64,000 bases of DNA, taken from Bugula neritina. Lineage: Eukaryota > Bryozoa > Gymnolaemata > Cheilostomatida > Bugulidae. The position numbers were made by a program, and so were the translations under genes. Each line of letters starts with the position of its first letter. Position 1 is the first letter of the stretch. Below, one piece after another: positions 25,201 to 40,200 of this stretch. The notes below the pieces were generated by a model. The model was not told the DNA's origin, made no database searches, and saw only the letters and a program-made list of their open reading frames with translations. The DNA is taken from contig OZ037771.1 of NCBI GenBank assembly GCA_964035545.1, positions 2,284,628 through 2,348,627 of the forward strand, given 5' to 3'.

Positions 25201-28200
25201 TTGTTAAATTTCAGTTTGGGGCAGGGGTTGAATTTCTCGCAAGAACATAACTTCTTATACTACCATTCTAATCTAGAAGACAGCCTTTTCTCAATTTCTC
25301 TATCACTGCACTTACCTCAGTAGAATTGTATAGCATAACCTGCTCATTAAATGCTGTTTGATAATTATGATATAATATTTGTATCGTCAATTCTACACAG
25401 AGGAAGAATAACACTATCTAATTAAACAATTGTGTGTAACATATCCAAATAAATGTATTAAACATCTTACCAGTGACGCCTGGAAGACCATCTAGTCCTC
25501 TCGGTCCAGGTAAACCAGGCTGTCCTTGATTACCAGGTGCTCCAGGAGAACCGTGTTCACCCTTATCACCACGTGGACCAGTAAGACCTGGAGTACCATT
25601 AATTCCGTCAAATCCTCTGTCTCCTTTATCACCTGACAAACCGACATCACCAGGAAAACCTAAAAAAGAATGGTTAAATCATCATATTTTTGTTCCATAA
25701 GTTTGTAGATAGTTGTACTATATTAGCTAACAGTAACAGTCCTTACTTTTCACCATTAGCAATTGCTACTAGCAATATTTACCAAATATAAGCTCTACAA
25801 CTATCCTTAATTACCAGCAATAGTTCCAGTTACTCGGTAGTTGCTGTCATGTGCTATAGGTACTAGGTACTAGCTAGAGTTGTATATTTGGAGCCCAGTT
25901 CTTACATTTTCATTAAAGCTACATCATTGAATAATAAGTTTATGTTTTCATTAACAAAACCGTTACCTCGTTCTCCCTTGTCACCGCTTGGACCTACACT
26001 GCCTGGAAATCCATCTCGTCCTTTATCTCCTATCATTCCCTTAGCACCATCTAAACCTGGTCGGCCAGTTTTTCCATCCAATCCTCTCAATCCCTTTTCA
26101 CCCCTATCACCTGTTTAACACAATTTTTATCCTGTGTGTAGGTGCCAAATACAAATAGAAAAGCCTAAAAACATTCTACAGTTTTAAATCCAATCTGAAG
26201 TTGGCAGCACAAACATGGTATAGGATTTTACAGTTTTAATCATCAAATAATATTTAACGAAAATCTACACCACAATTAAAGACAAGACATATATTAGCAA
26301 AATAATTACTTTTTAAAGCATAATGCAACTGCTTTTGATCATTTCAAAAACAATTTTAAACATATAAAAATGGGCAAAGATAAAGAATAGAAAATTATTA
26401 AAATATATATTATTTTATATAAAATGTAGCACAACTTTTTTGGTATAAATTTGAGCTTCAACCAACAGAATAAGTGTTTACAATGTTTGAATGTCTAGAC
26501 AAAACAACAGCACAAACCTTTATCACCACGATATCCTGGTAAACCGTCTAAACCTTTTATGCCAGGTTCTCCTTTAGCACCCGCAGCTCCTTGATTACCA
26601 GCTGCATCTTTTCCCTGTAATTGAAGACAATCACACTTGATTTCTTTAACAAGCAAACTGCACCACATCATGAAACAGAAAACTAGTCTTATCAAAGTTT
26701 ATATGCAAATTGAAATTAATTAATGCAATTATTGATTTATTGAGATAAAAAGTGAGCTAGAAACGTTATGTTGGTATTAAAAACTTTATGGTCAAACTAA
26801 TGGAACATGTCCAACAGATAAAATTGTTTAAAATTTTGGTCATTATAAACTTTTTCCTATCCTGATTTATTTTACAGAATACAATTTTAATCTAACTAAA
26901 AATATTTATCAAAAATGTTGAGAATAAGATATAATACCGGCAATCCTCGTGAACCAGGATCTCCAGTTAATCCACGATCTCCTTTAGGGCCCAACAAGCC
27001 AGGCAAACCCTTGTCACCTCTGGCTCCCGGAAGACCATCTAGTCCAGGATCACCAGGTAGTCCATCTAATCCGGGCTTGCCTGACACACCAGGTACTCCT
27101 TGGAATCCCTTATCTCCTCGTGGGCCATCTCTGCCCATTTCACCTGCAGCAACATCATCAGAAGAAACACTCAGTACTTGTTTTCTTTGCAACCACTGAA
27201 CGTAAGAATAAAAACTAAATTTTATTTTAAATAGTTGAAATATAAAGACGTACCTTTAGCTCCTTTATCACCATTCAAACCGTCTACTCCATCTAAACCA
27301 TCAAGTCCAGGTAAACCAGGCACACCCTTAGCCCCCTTTATAGCCTGTAACATTTCCACAGTCAAATGCATAAGATGCTTCTAGTTAAGAATACCAAAAC
27401 ACAACTCATTACAAATACATATTCGACCTTTAAAAGTACACAAATAATCGTACACTGTGGAAGTTAGTAATATTAAACCTGTAGGAAATACCAACAGTTT
27501 ATACCCAGGTGCGAGGGGAAAACTCCTAAAGCATATGAATATGTGACAAAGTATCGGAGTTACACTTTATGCTAGGATTGACATGTGTCTAGAAACTTAC
27601 AGTGGACTGGCCCGGCTCTCCTTTTTGACCCGGAGTTCCGCGTGGCCCGGTTAAGCCTTCAAAACCGTCTAAACCTTTGTCACCTTTAGGTCCCTGGAGA
27701 CCGACCCCTGGTAGTCCTTCAATACCTGGCTTACCATCTGCACCGGGAGCACCTGGTGTACCCTCTCTTCCAGGTATACCATTGAGGCCCTAATTTAATA
27801 GCCACAGGTAAACATAAAAGCAAAATAACATTAGTGTAAGCTTGGGAAATACTTCATAAAGGTATATATACAATTATACTATAATATTATATATTACAAT
27901 ATGATATATTGCAATATTATTACATGAAATAGATTAGTTGCTCATCAACAGACGAGTAACCATGGTTACGCTTACCGGCTCGCCCTTAGAACCGGGATTT
28001 CCTGGCATACCACTGGGACCTTGTGGCCCTTGAATGCCCTTAGCACCTGGTTCTCCAAAATCTCCCGGTACTCCCCTGGGACCTGGAGCTCCTTTTATGG
28101 GCAGCGGTGGTTGGCATTCAGTCTTCTCTCCTTTCATTCCTTTCTCTCCATCTCTGCCATCTTTACCTGGGAGACCCTAAACAGAAGACATAATCATAAA

Positions 28201-31200
28201 ATACAAAACGGAAAGAAATAAAATTACAGTTGAACTTTTACTGATCACTGCCTAATTGACCAATGAAATGAAAATAAATCAAATGAATTATAGAAACTTT
28301 CAATTTAATCAATAGACTAGTAGAAGTAAATCATTGGCAAAACTGTTCTTTTCCTAACTACTTCAACAAAAACTTTGGCTTTGAAAAAAATAGTTTTGCT
28401 AAATTATTGCATGCAGATCTGTAAAGTGTTTGCTCAATGAGCGTAGTTAAAAATAATGGCGAGTTGTGTTCAAATATAAAACAGATATTATTAATTGCAG
28501 TGAAATTATGCAAATAAAATATATAATTTTGTTTCTGTCTACCAACAGCTTGAAAATCATTTTTCTAAAACAGTGTAAATGACTATTGAAACAAACCGAT
28601 ACTCCTTTTTCTCCTTGTATACCAGAAGGTCCATCATCTCCAGGCTCACCCCTGTCACCATCAACTCCTGGTACACCGCGTTCACCTTCCAATCCGCTGA
28701 GGCCATTGAAGCCGGGTTCACCCTTACCTCCGGGTGTACCAGGCAAGCACACTCTGCATTCTCCTCCTTTACTACCTGCAGGAAAAATTAGACTGAGTCT
28801 GCAAGCAAGTCATTACTGCTAGTACATGGCGCACACATAAAATGAGTAACATTTTCTGCATTTTATCTCAGGATTTCAGTTTCTTTACCAGGAACATGAG
28901 ATTGGTCAACATATGCAAGAACAAGCCGACATTGATTTTAGTGCAATTTGAGTATGACTATGACTGCTACATAAAAGTGCATTTTATGGATACTACATGT
29001 ATGTAGTGCTGTGTTACAGCCAATACACATAAACTTTAATAATTATGACAAAAATGCTGCAAGACATAATCCAAGAAGTTAGAATTAATAGAGCTTAGCT
29101 ATCAGGACTTTGAAGTTTGGAAACACAAGAAAACACAAGTTTAGAGCTTTGGTTTATCAAAAGTGTTACATCTTGTATGTAATAGTTCAATATTACATGG
29201 TTTATGCTATGTAGTATGTAATAGCACGATATTACATGGTTTATGCTATCTCATGGAGAATAAACAATGAAAAAGAGATGTTGATCTCCGCCCAGGAGCT
29301 TCATTTTAATTACAGTTTCCTTATTACTTTGGAATTTTTATTTTTTCTTAAAAAGTAATGTTATTATATTTCACCTTTTGGACCAATACCTCCTTGGTCA
29401 CCCGGAATTCCTGGATATCCACGTGGACCGATGTCTCCCTTGGGACCAGGTGGGCCTCTGGGTGGTAGACCACCTGGCTCTCCTGGTGCACCAGGTAATC
29501 CAGTATTTCCCTAGAATAATTATGTGTTTGTATAATTATGTTTAATCAAGTCTATTCATATTACATTTTCTTGTTATTTTAGGCAATAGAAATTCCAAAA
29601 ATTTAGCAACCTGCTAGTATTTAATTATAATTTAGACTGTATATATTCTATATAATATGCATTTTATAGTACATGTATTATATACCCATATTCTATATTG
29701 TATAATATATTCTATACTATATGTATTTTATTACATTCTATAGAAAACTGTGATATAAAATCTAAATAAAATAACGACAATAACCTTGTCTCCAGGTTGT
29801 CCAGGAAAGCCCATATCTCCATCATTACCATCTCGTCCAGGTATAGATAAGCCAGGCAACCCTTTAAGACCTTCATTACCTTTCTCACCTTTCAGACCAT
29901 CTCTACCAGTTCTTCCATCTTCTCCAGGAATTCCTAATAACATACAACACCACTATACCATGTTTCTATATTACCACTATACCGTGGTTCTACATACTTT
30001 TAGAACCATTACAGCAATTGACAAAAAATGAAATAAACATGTGTCTATTCTTATAAGGAGTTCAAAATTGCATGATTACATAAATAAACAGGTATTTAGT
30101 GTTAATATTGAAGCTTCTTGACCTTATTTTCTAGATGACCTTCTCACAGCTTTCAAAATTATTACCAGTTTTTAACTTCAATCATTGCATAGAGATAGCT
30201 TTTCAATTGACATAACTTTGACAAACAACTTGATAATAGAAAATACATGTTCCAGGCTTAACGGCATGTGTGGAGGATGTTGTTTCTTTAATAACGGCAG
30301 TAAAATAACTTAAACCACCTGCATGCTGTTTTACCTGGGTATCCAGCTTCTCCTTTATCTCCCTTGGGACCAACTGGGCTAGGGGAGCAAGGTCGGCCAT
30401 TAAGGCCAGGAATTCCGGAATCTCCCTTAGGTCCGTCTTGTCCTGGAAAACCTGGGAATCCTGGTTCTCCAATGGGTCCCACACGGCCCTCGTTTCCCTT
30501 AGGTCCGGGAGCACCAGGTATTCCTCCATCTCCCTTACCCTATTCAATATGCAAACTAAATTATTTCATAAATAAAAGTAAATAATGAATACTTCATAAT
30601 ATTATTATTTAAATTTTCAGCAACCTATAATGTAATGCTTTTTATACCAGTTGAGTCACAGCATAATTTAAGAAGAAAGAGCAACAGAAAATGTTAAAGT
30701 TGATTTAACTGTCACTGTAAAGTAGACACAACAAAGCAATCAGTGATCTGCCAACGAAGTGTACTTACACCTGGGTTTCCTGGTGGTCCTGGTAATCCAG
30801 GTCTACCAATTTCACCAGTCCTTCCTTCCATTCCTTTAAGACCAGGATATCCATCTCTACCACGATCTCCCTTCTCACCTACATTTCCTTTCATACCATC
30901 TTGCCCAGGTGCACCTGGGAAACCTCTTGGACCCTGAAGTTAATAACAAACATGAAGGATAAGACCAATTAGCTAACAAAAATATTTCAGTTGGGATAAA
31001 TACACTTTTATGGTACACACCGGCGGGCCGGCTCCTCCACGAACACCCTTTTCTCCCTTCATCCCAGTTTGACCTGAGTAGCCTGGTGGTCCATCAACTC
31101 CATCATCACCAGACAATCCAAATTCTCCTTTGTCTCCCTGAAAAAGAAAAGAAATTATCACTGAATAAACAAATACATTTAAACACCAACTATGAAAAAA

Positions 31201-34200
31201 TGGGGAAACAACATTTCCACAAACTTATTACAACTCCTATAACTAGCTTTAAATTGGAAACATATTTAACTGTATTCAACAGGTGATGTTTACCTTTGCA
31301 CCTGGCTCGCCTCTTGGCCCAGGTCGTGCTATAACAGTAGTAGGGCCATCAACTCCAGGGGTTTGAGCGGGTGGTCCAGGGGGTCCCGGAATACCTTTAC
31401 CTCCTTTTGCACCCTTCTGACCACGTAATCCTATACCCCTCTCTCCTTTCATACCTTTAGCTCCAGGTAAACCAAGGTTTCCCTTGTCTCCAGTAGATCC
31501 TGTGAAGATCAGACATAGACTGGTGTATTATACAGGTAGGTGAGAAGAAAGTTCAGCCTCGTAGTCAAAAGACTGACCTGCATTTTTATATTGCTTCACA
31601 TTTGAAATATATTGATGAAAAAAGAAACTATTCAAAATGTGGTTAATCTAAAAATTATTCCTAACAGAGAAAGATGTGCTAATTTACCATCAATCACTCA
31701 GGGAAAATGATTTACATGTAACACCATAAAGTGTTAAGTTGGCAGAAAAGCTACAGCATTAAGCATCCTTTAAAATAAATAAATAAATAAATAGAGGAAT
31801 CAAAAACTTACCAACAAGCCCCTGCACTCCCCGATCTCCATCTCTACCTGGCACCCCATCTCTACCTGGAGGTCCATCTCTACCGATAGGGCCTGGTTCA
31901 CCTTTGGCACCTTTAAAGTTTGTTGCAGAATCTCCTTTAGGTCCGGGTGCTCCAGGTGCACCACGTCGCCCTTCTTCTCCGGTTGAACCAGGGAACCCTT
32001 GTGGACCTGCAAACAGACAGAAAAGTGTCTTAAGTGTTATTATTATTTGTCATATGGTGAACCTACATTGGGCCATACTGTTATAAGGCGTTGCATAAAT
32101 ATGTAAAATATAGAAATAGGGAAGAAAACATTTGCTACAAACCTGGCTCTCCATCAGTGCCGTTACACCCATCAATACCAGGTAATCCCCTTGGCCCTGC
32201 AGATCCTGGTAACCCAGGAATTCCATTCAATCCAGGAAATCCCGGCATACCGGATTTTCCCTAAAAAAGAAACTTACACTAATCAACATTTACCTAATTA
32301 GTGTAGTATTAGACAAAGCTAATAGTCATTATAAAGCATAAGTTATTTTCAAATATTTCATTATCGTCAAAACATTTGTGAGAGTTTTACTCTGTACTTA
32401 TGATCTGTCGATGCATTCTGGAACATTCATCAGTGCATATGTATGTTCTGTCTTCTCTTAATATTTGGTTTTGATTCAGCTACACAGCAGTCTGTTTTTA
32501 CAACATTAAATATCAGTAATATGCGAAATAATCACAAGAAGTGCAGACAACTTCTAATTGAAGGTGGCATACAGATTTATAAACGCACCAGATTGCCCTT
32601 AATACCGGGAGCTCCATCTCTACCAGGTTCTCCTTTCACACCTTTAGGTCCAGGTAATCCTTCCACTCCCCGTGGTCCTCGCAAACCCTTTAAACCCTGA
32701 GGTCCCAATGCTCCAGGATAACCCTTCAAGTTAAATGAAATACAAACATGTGTGTCTCTGTCAAATTTAAACCAATAAAGGTTAGTATGAATTTTTTTTA
32801 AATATTCAAATAAAATCTTATCTTTATGCAAAGTTTAAAATAATAAAGTATTTCATAAAACAAAATGACAACTGGTAGAGAAAACTGAAACTGTTTTCTA
32901 TTGTTTTATTATATTTATTAACTATCAGTGGGTGAAAATAAACAAAACAACTACTATTTAAAATACAAATGCAAATATTATAGCATTAAACAGTATACAG
33001 TACCCACCCTATCTCCTTTCTCAGCTATGCATTTACAAGTACCACCATTGCTACAGTCAGCCCCGACACAGGGCTCTTCGGGCTGCACCTACAAATATAT
33101 TATTCCATATTTCGTCATATAGAAAAGCCTTCTATAAGTGTATGCAGACAGTTGGAAAAAAAATACTAAAAAACCTATTCAAGCAGTTTGGCAAAATAAT
33201 GCATTTTAATCTTTAAAAATGTTGGAAAAGTTAGTAAAATAGTTCTGTAATATAATAAAATGTGTTTTAATTCAGTGCTGTAGTAATCAATAAATCAATT
33301 AATAAATCAATAAATCAATAAAATCGGTTTATACATCTAGCAACATATTAAATATTCTAGGAAAACTTAGCTAATGACGGCTACATAACATATTCCTAAC
33401 CCTTGCGGGTGCAGCCATGTATTTTCTCTGCTTTGCAATTGAAGCATATAATCACGTACTGATGTTATATAAATTAATACCTCATGATTTGACATTGTGT
33501 TGAACCACGTAACATAAAAACCTGAGCATTCAGTATACTTGCTTTGATAACTTGTGAATGATAAACTGTACTTTGATTAATAATTAATCGCAGCCATCTA
33601 ATAAATTATCTGCACATGTAAAACAACTTCCCTCTATAAATGACCCTCCATTGTAGTGGGATAAACACCCTGTCAAACAGCTATTCTTGGGACAGACATG
33701 ATAAATTAGTCTGCCTAATTATATTTGGGCAACAGAAGCCCCTTAAGATCCACGTTTGTATAGTGATAAAAACCTGCAAGGCCCTGCTAAGGCATTTTAT
33801 TTAGCCTTAGAATAAGATGATGAGTATTAGAGAAAGGGGGGGGGGTCTATTACAGTGAAAACTATTGCAGGTTTACAGGTTGGAATTGTAAAAGGTAAGC
33901 AATTAGCTAATACATCTGGATTTTCTAAAATTAATGTGATGGATATAATTATCATATTAGCTATAAGAGGTAAGTGCAAAGCAATTTTTACATAAACACC
34001 CTTGAGGTACCTCTTTTGGCAAAAAGGCCAAGTCACAGAACCGTTGGTTTGGTATTTGGTTTAGAGAGCAATATACCAAATTTTTGAAATGTATATATGC
34101 ACAATTCCAGTATATTATATCCACAATATTTGTAGGTAAATTGGTAAGTAGGAATTTAGGACTTGAAGCTTGTGGGATATATTGTATATAAATACTCAAC

Positions 34201-37200
34201 TCCATGCTAACATTGCTAATACCCATTGAAAAGATGTACTCAAATAAATAACAGCAATGCAACTTGCACTAATAGCTGCCACAGTGTGAAGAAGTCAACT
34301 AACTTTACAAAAAAAATTAATCTTTATGTAGTTTGAAAGGGGAATTTTTTTATACACTCCTAATGAATCAGAAGCCCGGATAGAAAATGCCAAAAATTTT
34401 AACACCTTAGTTCATAGCCTGTAAAAATGGCATTAAATGCTATAGCTTGAGGACCAGGAAATCTATCTCACCAGTGCGAACTCAGCTTTAAGTCGGCTGT
34501 TTTCGGCACGATTGCTTCGGGCTGCTGATTCATAGTCTGCATCTGATAGAAAGCCATTCTGCCATTGGTCCAATATTTCTCTGTACATCTTCTCATTCTC
34601 TTCAATTTGTAATCTCAGCTGGGTTGCCTAGCAACATAGTAACACAAACCAATAAGATTGTTCCTTCGCAACATAACAGAAATCAATAAGATTGTTCCTA
34701 AGCAAACTAAAAACAGTAATCAATAAGATTGTTGCTTTACTTAACACCTATGATTTCACTGATAGATAAAAGTACAATTTGACTGAAAAGATTTCTATAG
34801 TACTTTGAGCAGAAATTTTAATTATGCTAAATTTAGTTTGATTAAAATTGATTGGGATGTTATAACAGAAAAGTTGTGAGTGAAAAAAATAGCCCATGGG
34901 TAAATAACAGAAAGCATGCGCAGCATTAGGGGTTGTAATGTTATAAAACCATGAAGCAGTAAAACAATTGCAAAAAACTGAAATCTATTGAAATAAATCA
35001 CAATTACAGTTGAACAAATGCATCGAAAAAGTGTTACAGAGGTATCTTTTAAATTGTTTTGGCACTAAAACCTTTGACTTGTATGAATACCTACTCAATA
35101 TGCTTAACTAATTCATTATCTTCAGTGAGCGACTTTTGTTCAACAGATAAGTGTGATTTGATAAATTAAATTATTATTTTAAAGTGTTAGTCACCACTAT
35201 TAAAATTTTGGAACATCTAAAATAACTAAAAATATCTAATAGAAATGCTATACAGTTTGTTTATACACAGAATCCTGTTGAGGAGTAAATGTTCCTACAA
35301 TAGAAGATATTCACATATTAAAGTCATTCTGTGTCAAATTAATTCCACAAATTATAAACTGTAAATGTTTCAATGTGTGCAACATAATGCAAAACACAAC
35401 TAATAGTTGAGAACAAAATATTTTCAAAAGGTACTTTAGGAGTTATCTTCTTTTTTAATTTTTAACCTGCTGAAACTTTAGTTGAAAACTCAACTTTGAA
35501 TAAATTCAGGAAACACTAAAATTAAACTAAAACAAGTCAACTGCATGTGACTGAACTCTTTCACTGACCAACATAACTTTTTACTAGTAGGAATATTGAG
35601 TTGAGCGAGAGTATTAAGTTTGAGTACTGAGTGAGAGTATCAGTTTGAGTACAGAGTGGGAGTATCAGTTTGAGTACTGAGTGGGAGTATCAATTTGAGT
35701 ACTGAGTGAGAGTATCAGTTTGAGTACTGAGTGGGAGTATCAGTTTGAGTACTGAGTGGGAGTATCAATTTGAGTACTGAGTGAGAGTATCAAGTTTGAG
35801 TACTGAGTGGGAGTATCAATTTGAGTACTGAGTGAGAGTATCAAGTTTGAGTACTGAGTGGGAGTATCAATTTGAGTATTGAGTGAGAGTATCAAGTTTG
35901 AGTGCAGAGTAAGAGTATCAGTTTGAGTACTGAGTGAGAGTATCAATTTGAGTACTGAGTAAGAGTATCAATTTGAGTACTGAGTGAGAGTATCAGTTTG
36001 AGTACTGAGTGAGAGTATCAATTTGAGTACTGAGTAAGAGTATTAGTTTGAGTGCAGAGTGGGAGTATCAAGTTTGAGTACTGAGTGATTTTTACCTGTT
36101 ATTATAGAAGGTTTCAAGAATTAAAATTTAGTAAAACCTGCTAAAAAAACTGAAAATATTTTAGACCAATTGAAAATTGTTCCTGCAAATGATTTCATTG
36201 AAAACATGAGCAGAAACTGCCTGCTTTAGTCTGCTAAACTTTAGTAGCAAAACTTCCCTCACCTGTTGTAGCATATAAACTTAACAAGTTGGAACCTTTA
36301 CAAAAATACTCCTAACAATTTAGCTAACAGATCTGTTGGGAAAGATAACTCCACAGGTTCAATAGATAGACAGATCATGCAAACTGTACAAATAAAAACA
36401 AGCAGACGAACAGACATACAGACAACTAGACAGTCAGGTAGGTAGGTATACAGAGTGATAGAATAGATACAGAATGATAAAGTAATCAAGGATTTAACCA
36501 ATTTAAATAACATTCAGACAGATAGACAAGCAAATAGACAAACCTAAAGCTATGGAAAACTAAAGCAATGTATTCTTATTACATAGAATTAAACTATCGT
36601 AACTCATAAGCGCACAAGACTGGTGCAAAAACTAATCACAATGTAGCTTTACAAAAATGTAATTTAGAAGTTGTGTTCTTTTACCCGTTGCTGATTTGCA
36701 GTGGTTTGTATAGCATCAGATACTATTCCAGCTTGTGCAGTGGAAATCTACAATTGAGAGTTATATTATTATAGGTTTAAATTAGTCAAGAAAAACAGTG
36801 TAAGTTGGGGGAGGGTGTGGAGAGGACGGTGGCGTCATTAGAATAACTACATGTAGATAGATGAAGTTTACCAAAGCAGTAAAAATAGATAAAGTATATA
36901 AGACAAGGAGCCTGTATCTTGTAGTAAATTAGATGGTATAACATGACATTTTAAAAGCAGGTGAAGAATGCAATACCTCTGGTCGCGAAATAACTGCATG
37001 TAATGTCAGCAGCCCCATTTGAGTTAGCTATTTATATCATATTTCATTCTTGAGAATATCATGACAGTATAGATTTCAAGACTCAATGAAATTGACTATG
37101 AACTACTGGGGTATTTTGTAAAAAATGTGTATGAGCTGGAATTTACAACCCTTCTAATGTTTATGATACTAATTGGAACCAGGCTGTTAGGGCAAGCAAC

Positions 37201-40200
37201 AAACAGCAGCATTGTTTAATTCATTCATCCTGTGTAATTAGCTTTCAAGGGCTGCTCTGAAAGATTGAAAATCAAACAGGTTTCTATGCTTTTACAGCAA
37301 ACTCTAGCCGGCTACAACACAAGCTCGCATTACAAAAAATATGGTAGTTTTTATTAACATATGATAGAACGAACTAATGATTAGCCCTAAATCCTAACAG
37401 ACTAGAAACATAGTCTGCATTACTCTATAATGTACTGAAAGGCATAAGGGCCAAAGGCTTTCTGTATATACAAAAAGATTTCCGCACTCTGCAAAGAATT
37501 ATTTAGTAGTTATGCACGTTTAATGGGCAGTTACTAGCCAAGACGTAACAGTATGCCCTTTTTATAGCTTTCAGAAGAGATATTATGGAATATTCTAGTT
37601 CCTACTATAGCTGTGTATAGCAGAGTAGTCGTAAGGAGTAGAGTGTATATTCATACAGTTAGTCTGACTAAGTGTTTATAGAGAAACTTGCAGTGTTGTT
37701 AACCTAAACAGAGAACAAGGTCTAAGAAAACATAGCTTGTGCTACTAGGCTTTGCTGGTAAATGTTGGCAAACCTGTCTACTATCATATATATAAAAAAG
37801 CTATGAAACTGCACACTCCACAGCAGTTCACACCACACAGGCTAAGTAAAGCATGGACCTACTATCACATAAAGTTCAATTAAGCTAATCTCAAATATTT
37901 TTGCAGGTAAAGGACATCTCAAACTAAGTTAGAATTTATTTCATAATATAACACTTTCTAATGGCTACTGTTGCTCCTCAAAGTTTTAGTTTAAAAACTA
38001 GCAAATTTCTCAAACAGTATAATACTTATAGTAGCTAGAAATTTATTTAGAACTAAAGTACAACAAATGTTTGATTTACCAGTGTAATTCGGGCTTCATA
38101 CAGAGCCGTCTTCACTGCATCCTCCCATGATAACCCATAATTTTTAGCAGTTTGCTGCAGGAAGATGACATCATTGTTGCTATAGTAACCACTAGCAGAA
38201 GCTAGAGGGAGCCGATAGCCAGGGGGCAGTTTCTGCAAGGAGGTCTGGTAACCGATGGAGGAGTTCCTATACTCTCTTCTCCATTCATCTAGCAGATAGT
38301 TTACATCAGCAGCTGTCGCTATTCTCTAAGAAGAATATACAATTTATTATCTAGAATACTGGCACTGAGGCTTATAATACTGGCACTGAGGCTTATAATA
38401 CTGGCACTGAGGCTATTCTTCATTCTATGACTTTATGGTTTCACTCAAAATGTTTGATTGGCAGCTGGTTAGTTGTCAGTTTAAACTTTAGGCAAGCAGA
38501 AAAAGCAGTCTGGGTTTTTATCAAAATAAAATAGCTCTAAAAATCATAAATTAATTGAGAATACCAGCAGAAGCGTACCATAGGTTAGCAAGATTACACA
38601 AGAAAAGGAGAGACCAGACAACAGTAACAATATTATATAACCAATTGAAGGGTGAGAATTGGATTATTAGAATCTAAAGTAGTTTATCACAAACCTGCAT
38701 GAGGTGATTATCAAGCTTAGCAATGGCTTCCTGCTGAGCCGCAATCTTACTGCGCAGGTCCTGGCTGTTAGTACTAGGGTCCTCCAAATTAGTGTAGGCA
38801 GAGATAAGATTTCCATCATGGATTATGTACCGTGCCTGCAGATCCTTGATGTACGCCGATACCACAACAGCTGGTGCATCGGCCATGTACAGGACTGTAG
38901 AAGTTGTCTTCTCAGTAGTGTTGGTAGTGTTAGATATAGTTGTTAGTTTAGTGGGGTGGTACTTATCTAAACCCTCATGCTTGTCGGTGGGTAATGTAGA
39001 AGGTAGGTCTAGAAAATTCTGACTTTTAGCCTGTAAGAGGCCAATGCATTATGAGAAACAAACTAGAATAATGCTATGAGATAATAGAATACTGGATGAT
39101 AAACCAGCATTAGCAAACCCAGTTAGGCAATGCCAACATGCAAACCCCAAGCCCAAAGCAGAAAAAAAATCGATTAGTAACAAATTGAAACCTTAACAAG
39201 TGGACAGAACTTTCACCAAAAGCAAAAAATATTGTAATTCTTATTTATGAGTTTACTATGTAAAATGTTTTTTCTTAGCTATAAAATATTTATATCGAAC
39301 TGAAATCTAAAAGCAGGTGTAAATAAAAGAAAATAAAATGTCAATTGTTTTCATGGAGTAAATAATAAAGAACTTTTATTTTAGTTGCAATGATTTGTAA
39401 AATGAGAATTGCTAGAATCCTAATTATTTTATTTACATGAAATATTTGGGCAAAACATTAATGGTATTAACAGAACTAGTTCAATAACAGTAAAAGGTAG
39501 CAATTCATTACTGCCATCAACTTTATATCAAATAGAATTATAAATTTCTCATTTTAATTACTAAAATTAATGTCATGTTAATGTTAATCAATTTCTTTAT
39601 ACCCTGCATTATTTCTTTGGAATATAATAATAAGGATAAAAATTGGGCTGTTGGATTAAAATATTGCAACACCTGCTCTAGAATGTAATAAAACACAATT
39701 AGCAGGAAACTGCAGTTCAACAAAGAGTCATGAGACTGACAAGAAGCCTGTCTCACTACATCAGACTCAACATGTGATATTTCACTCTCTACAATAGGCT
39801 GTTATGTCTGTTGAAGCTAAGGATCATGCATAAAATTCAGAAAGGGGCCCTTCAAGGTGCTGATTTAGCTAGTTGAATTGTTACCTCACTGAGTTGAGCA
39901 TAGGCACAATCCAAGACCGCTATTGAGATGATAACACCAACAGAAAATCTAAAATATAAACAACAGACTAATTAGTAAGAAACTTATGCCAATGAAAAGG
40001 GTAATTGGATAAATATTATTGTAATTTATATTATAAAAATATGCATTATATTTTGAATTGAAATAAGGCAATAAATGCAATAACTAAACAGAAAATTTAC
40101 AATAATAGGATAATTTGGGTACACTTATTTTCAGAAATAAATAAATGTTTGCATTATTTTTTTTAAAGTCAAAAAATGGTGATAATAAATTATAGAAAAA

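Larger units (their letters stand above)
34472..39030 (-). other. Novel non-collagenous N-terminal domain of the alpha-2(IV)-type chain
   Basis: Exons 38695-39030, 38080-38325, 36685-36747 and 34472-34627 add 112+82+21+52 = 267 residues between the signal peptide ([20 protein letters not shown], cut likely near AYA-QLSE) and the 7S cysteines. All four exons are phase 0 at both ends with normal GT-AG sites, and the frame is open throughout. No cysteine and no Gly-X-Y is present. A Thr-rich start has sequons ([13 protein letters not shown]), then helical text ([55 protein letters not shown]). I recognise no family. Human alpha-1 and alpha-2 have only a few residues here. It could be an oligomerisation or ligand-binding module at the 7S end; that is inference. 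Confidence 0.82.

Noticed and set aside
16517-32700. Many Pro-rich plus-strand open frames opposite the minus-strand collagen exons (for example 26915-27199, 29786-30031, 30743-30937)
   Set aside because: They are mirror images of Gly-X-Y repeats, which rarely create stops on the other strand. They have no splice logic or family features.
35740-35946. Minus-strand open frame of [10 protein letters not shown] repeats
   Set aside because: It is the translation of the 27-bp minisatellite, whose length happens to keep the frame open.
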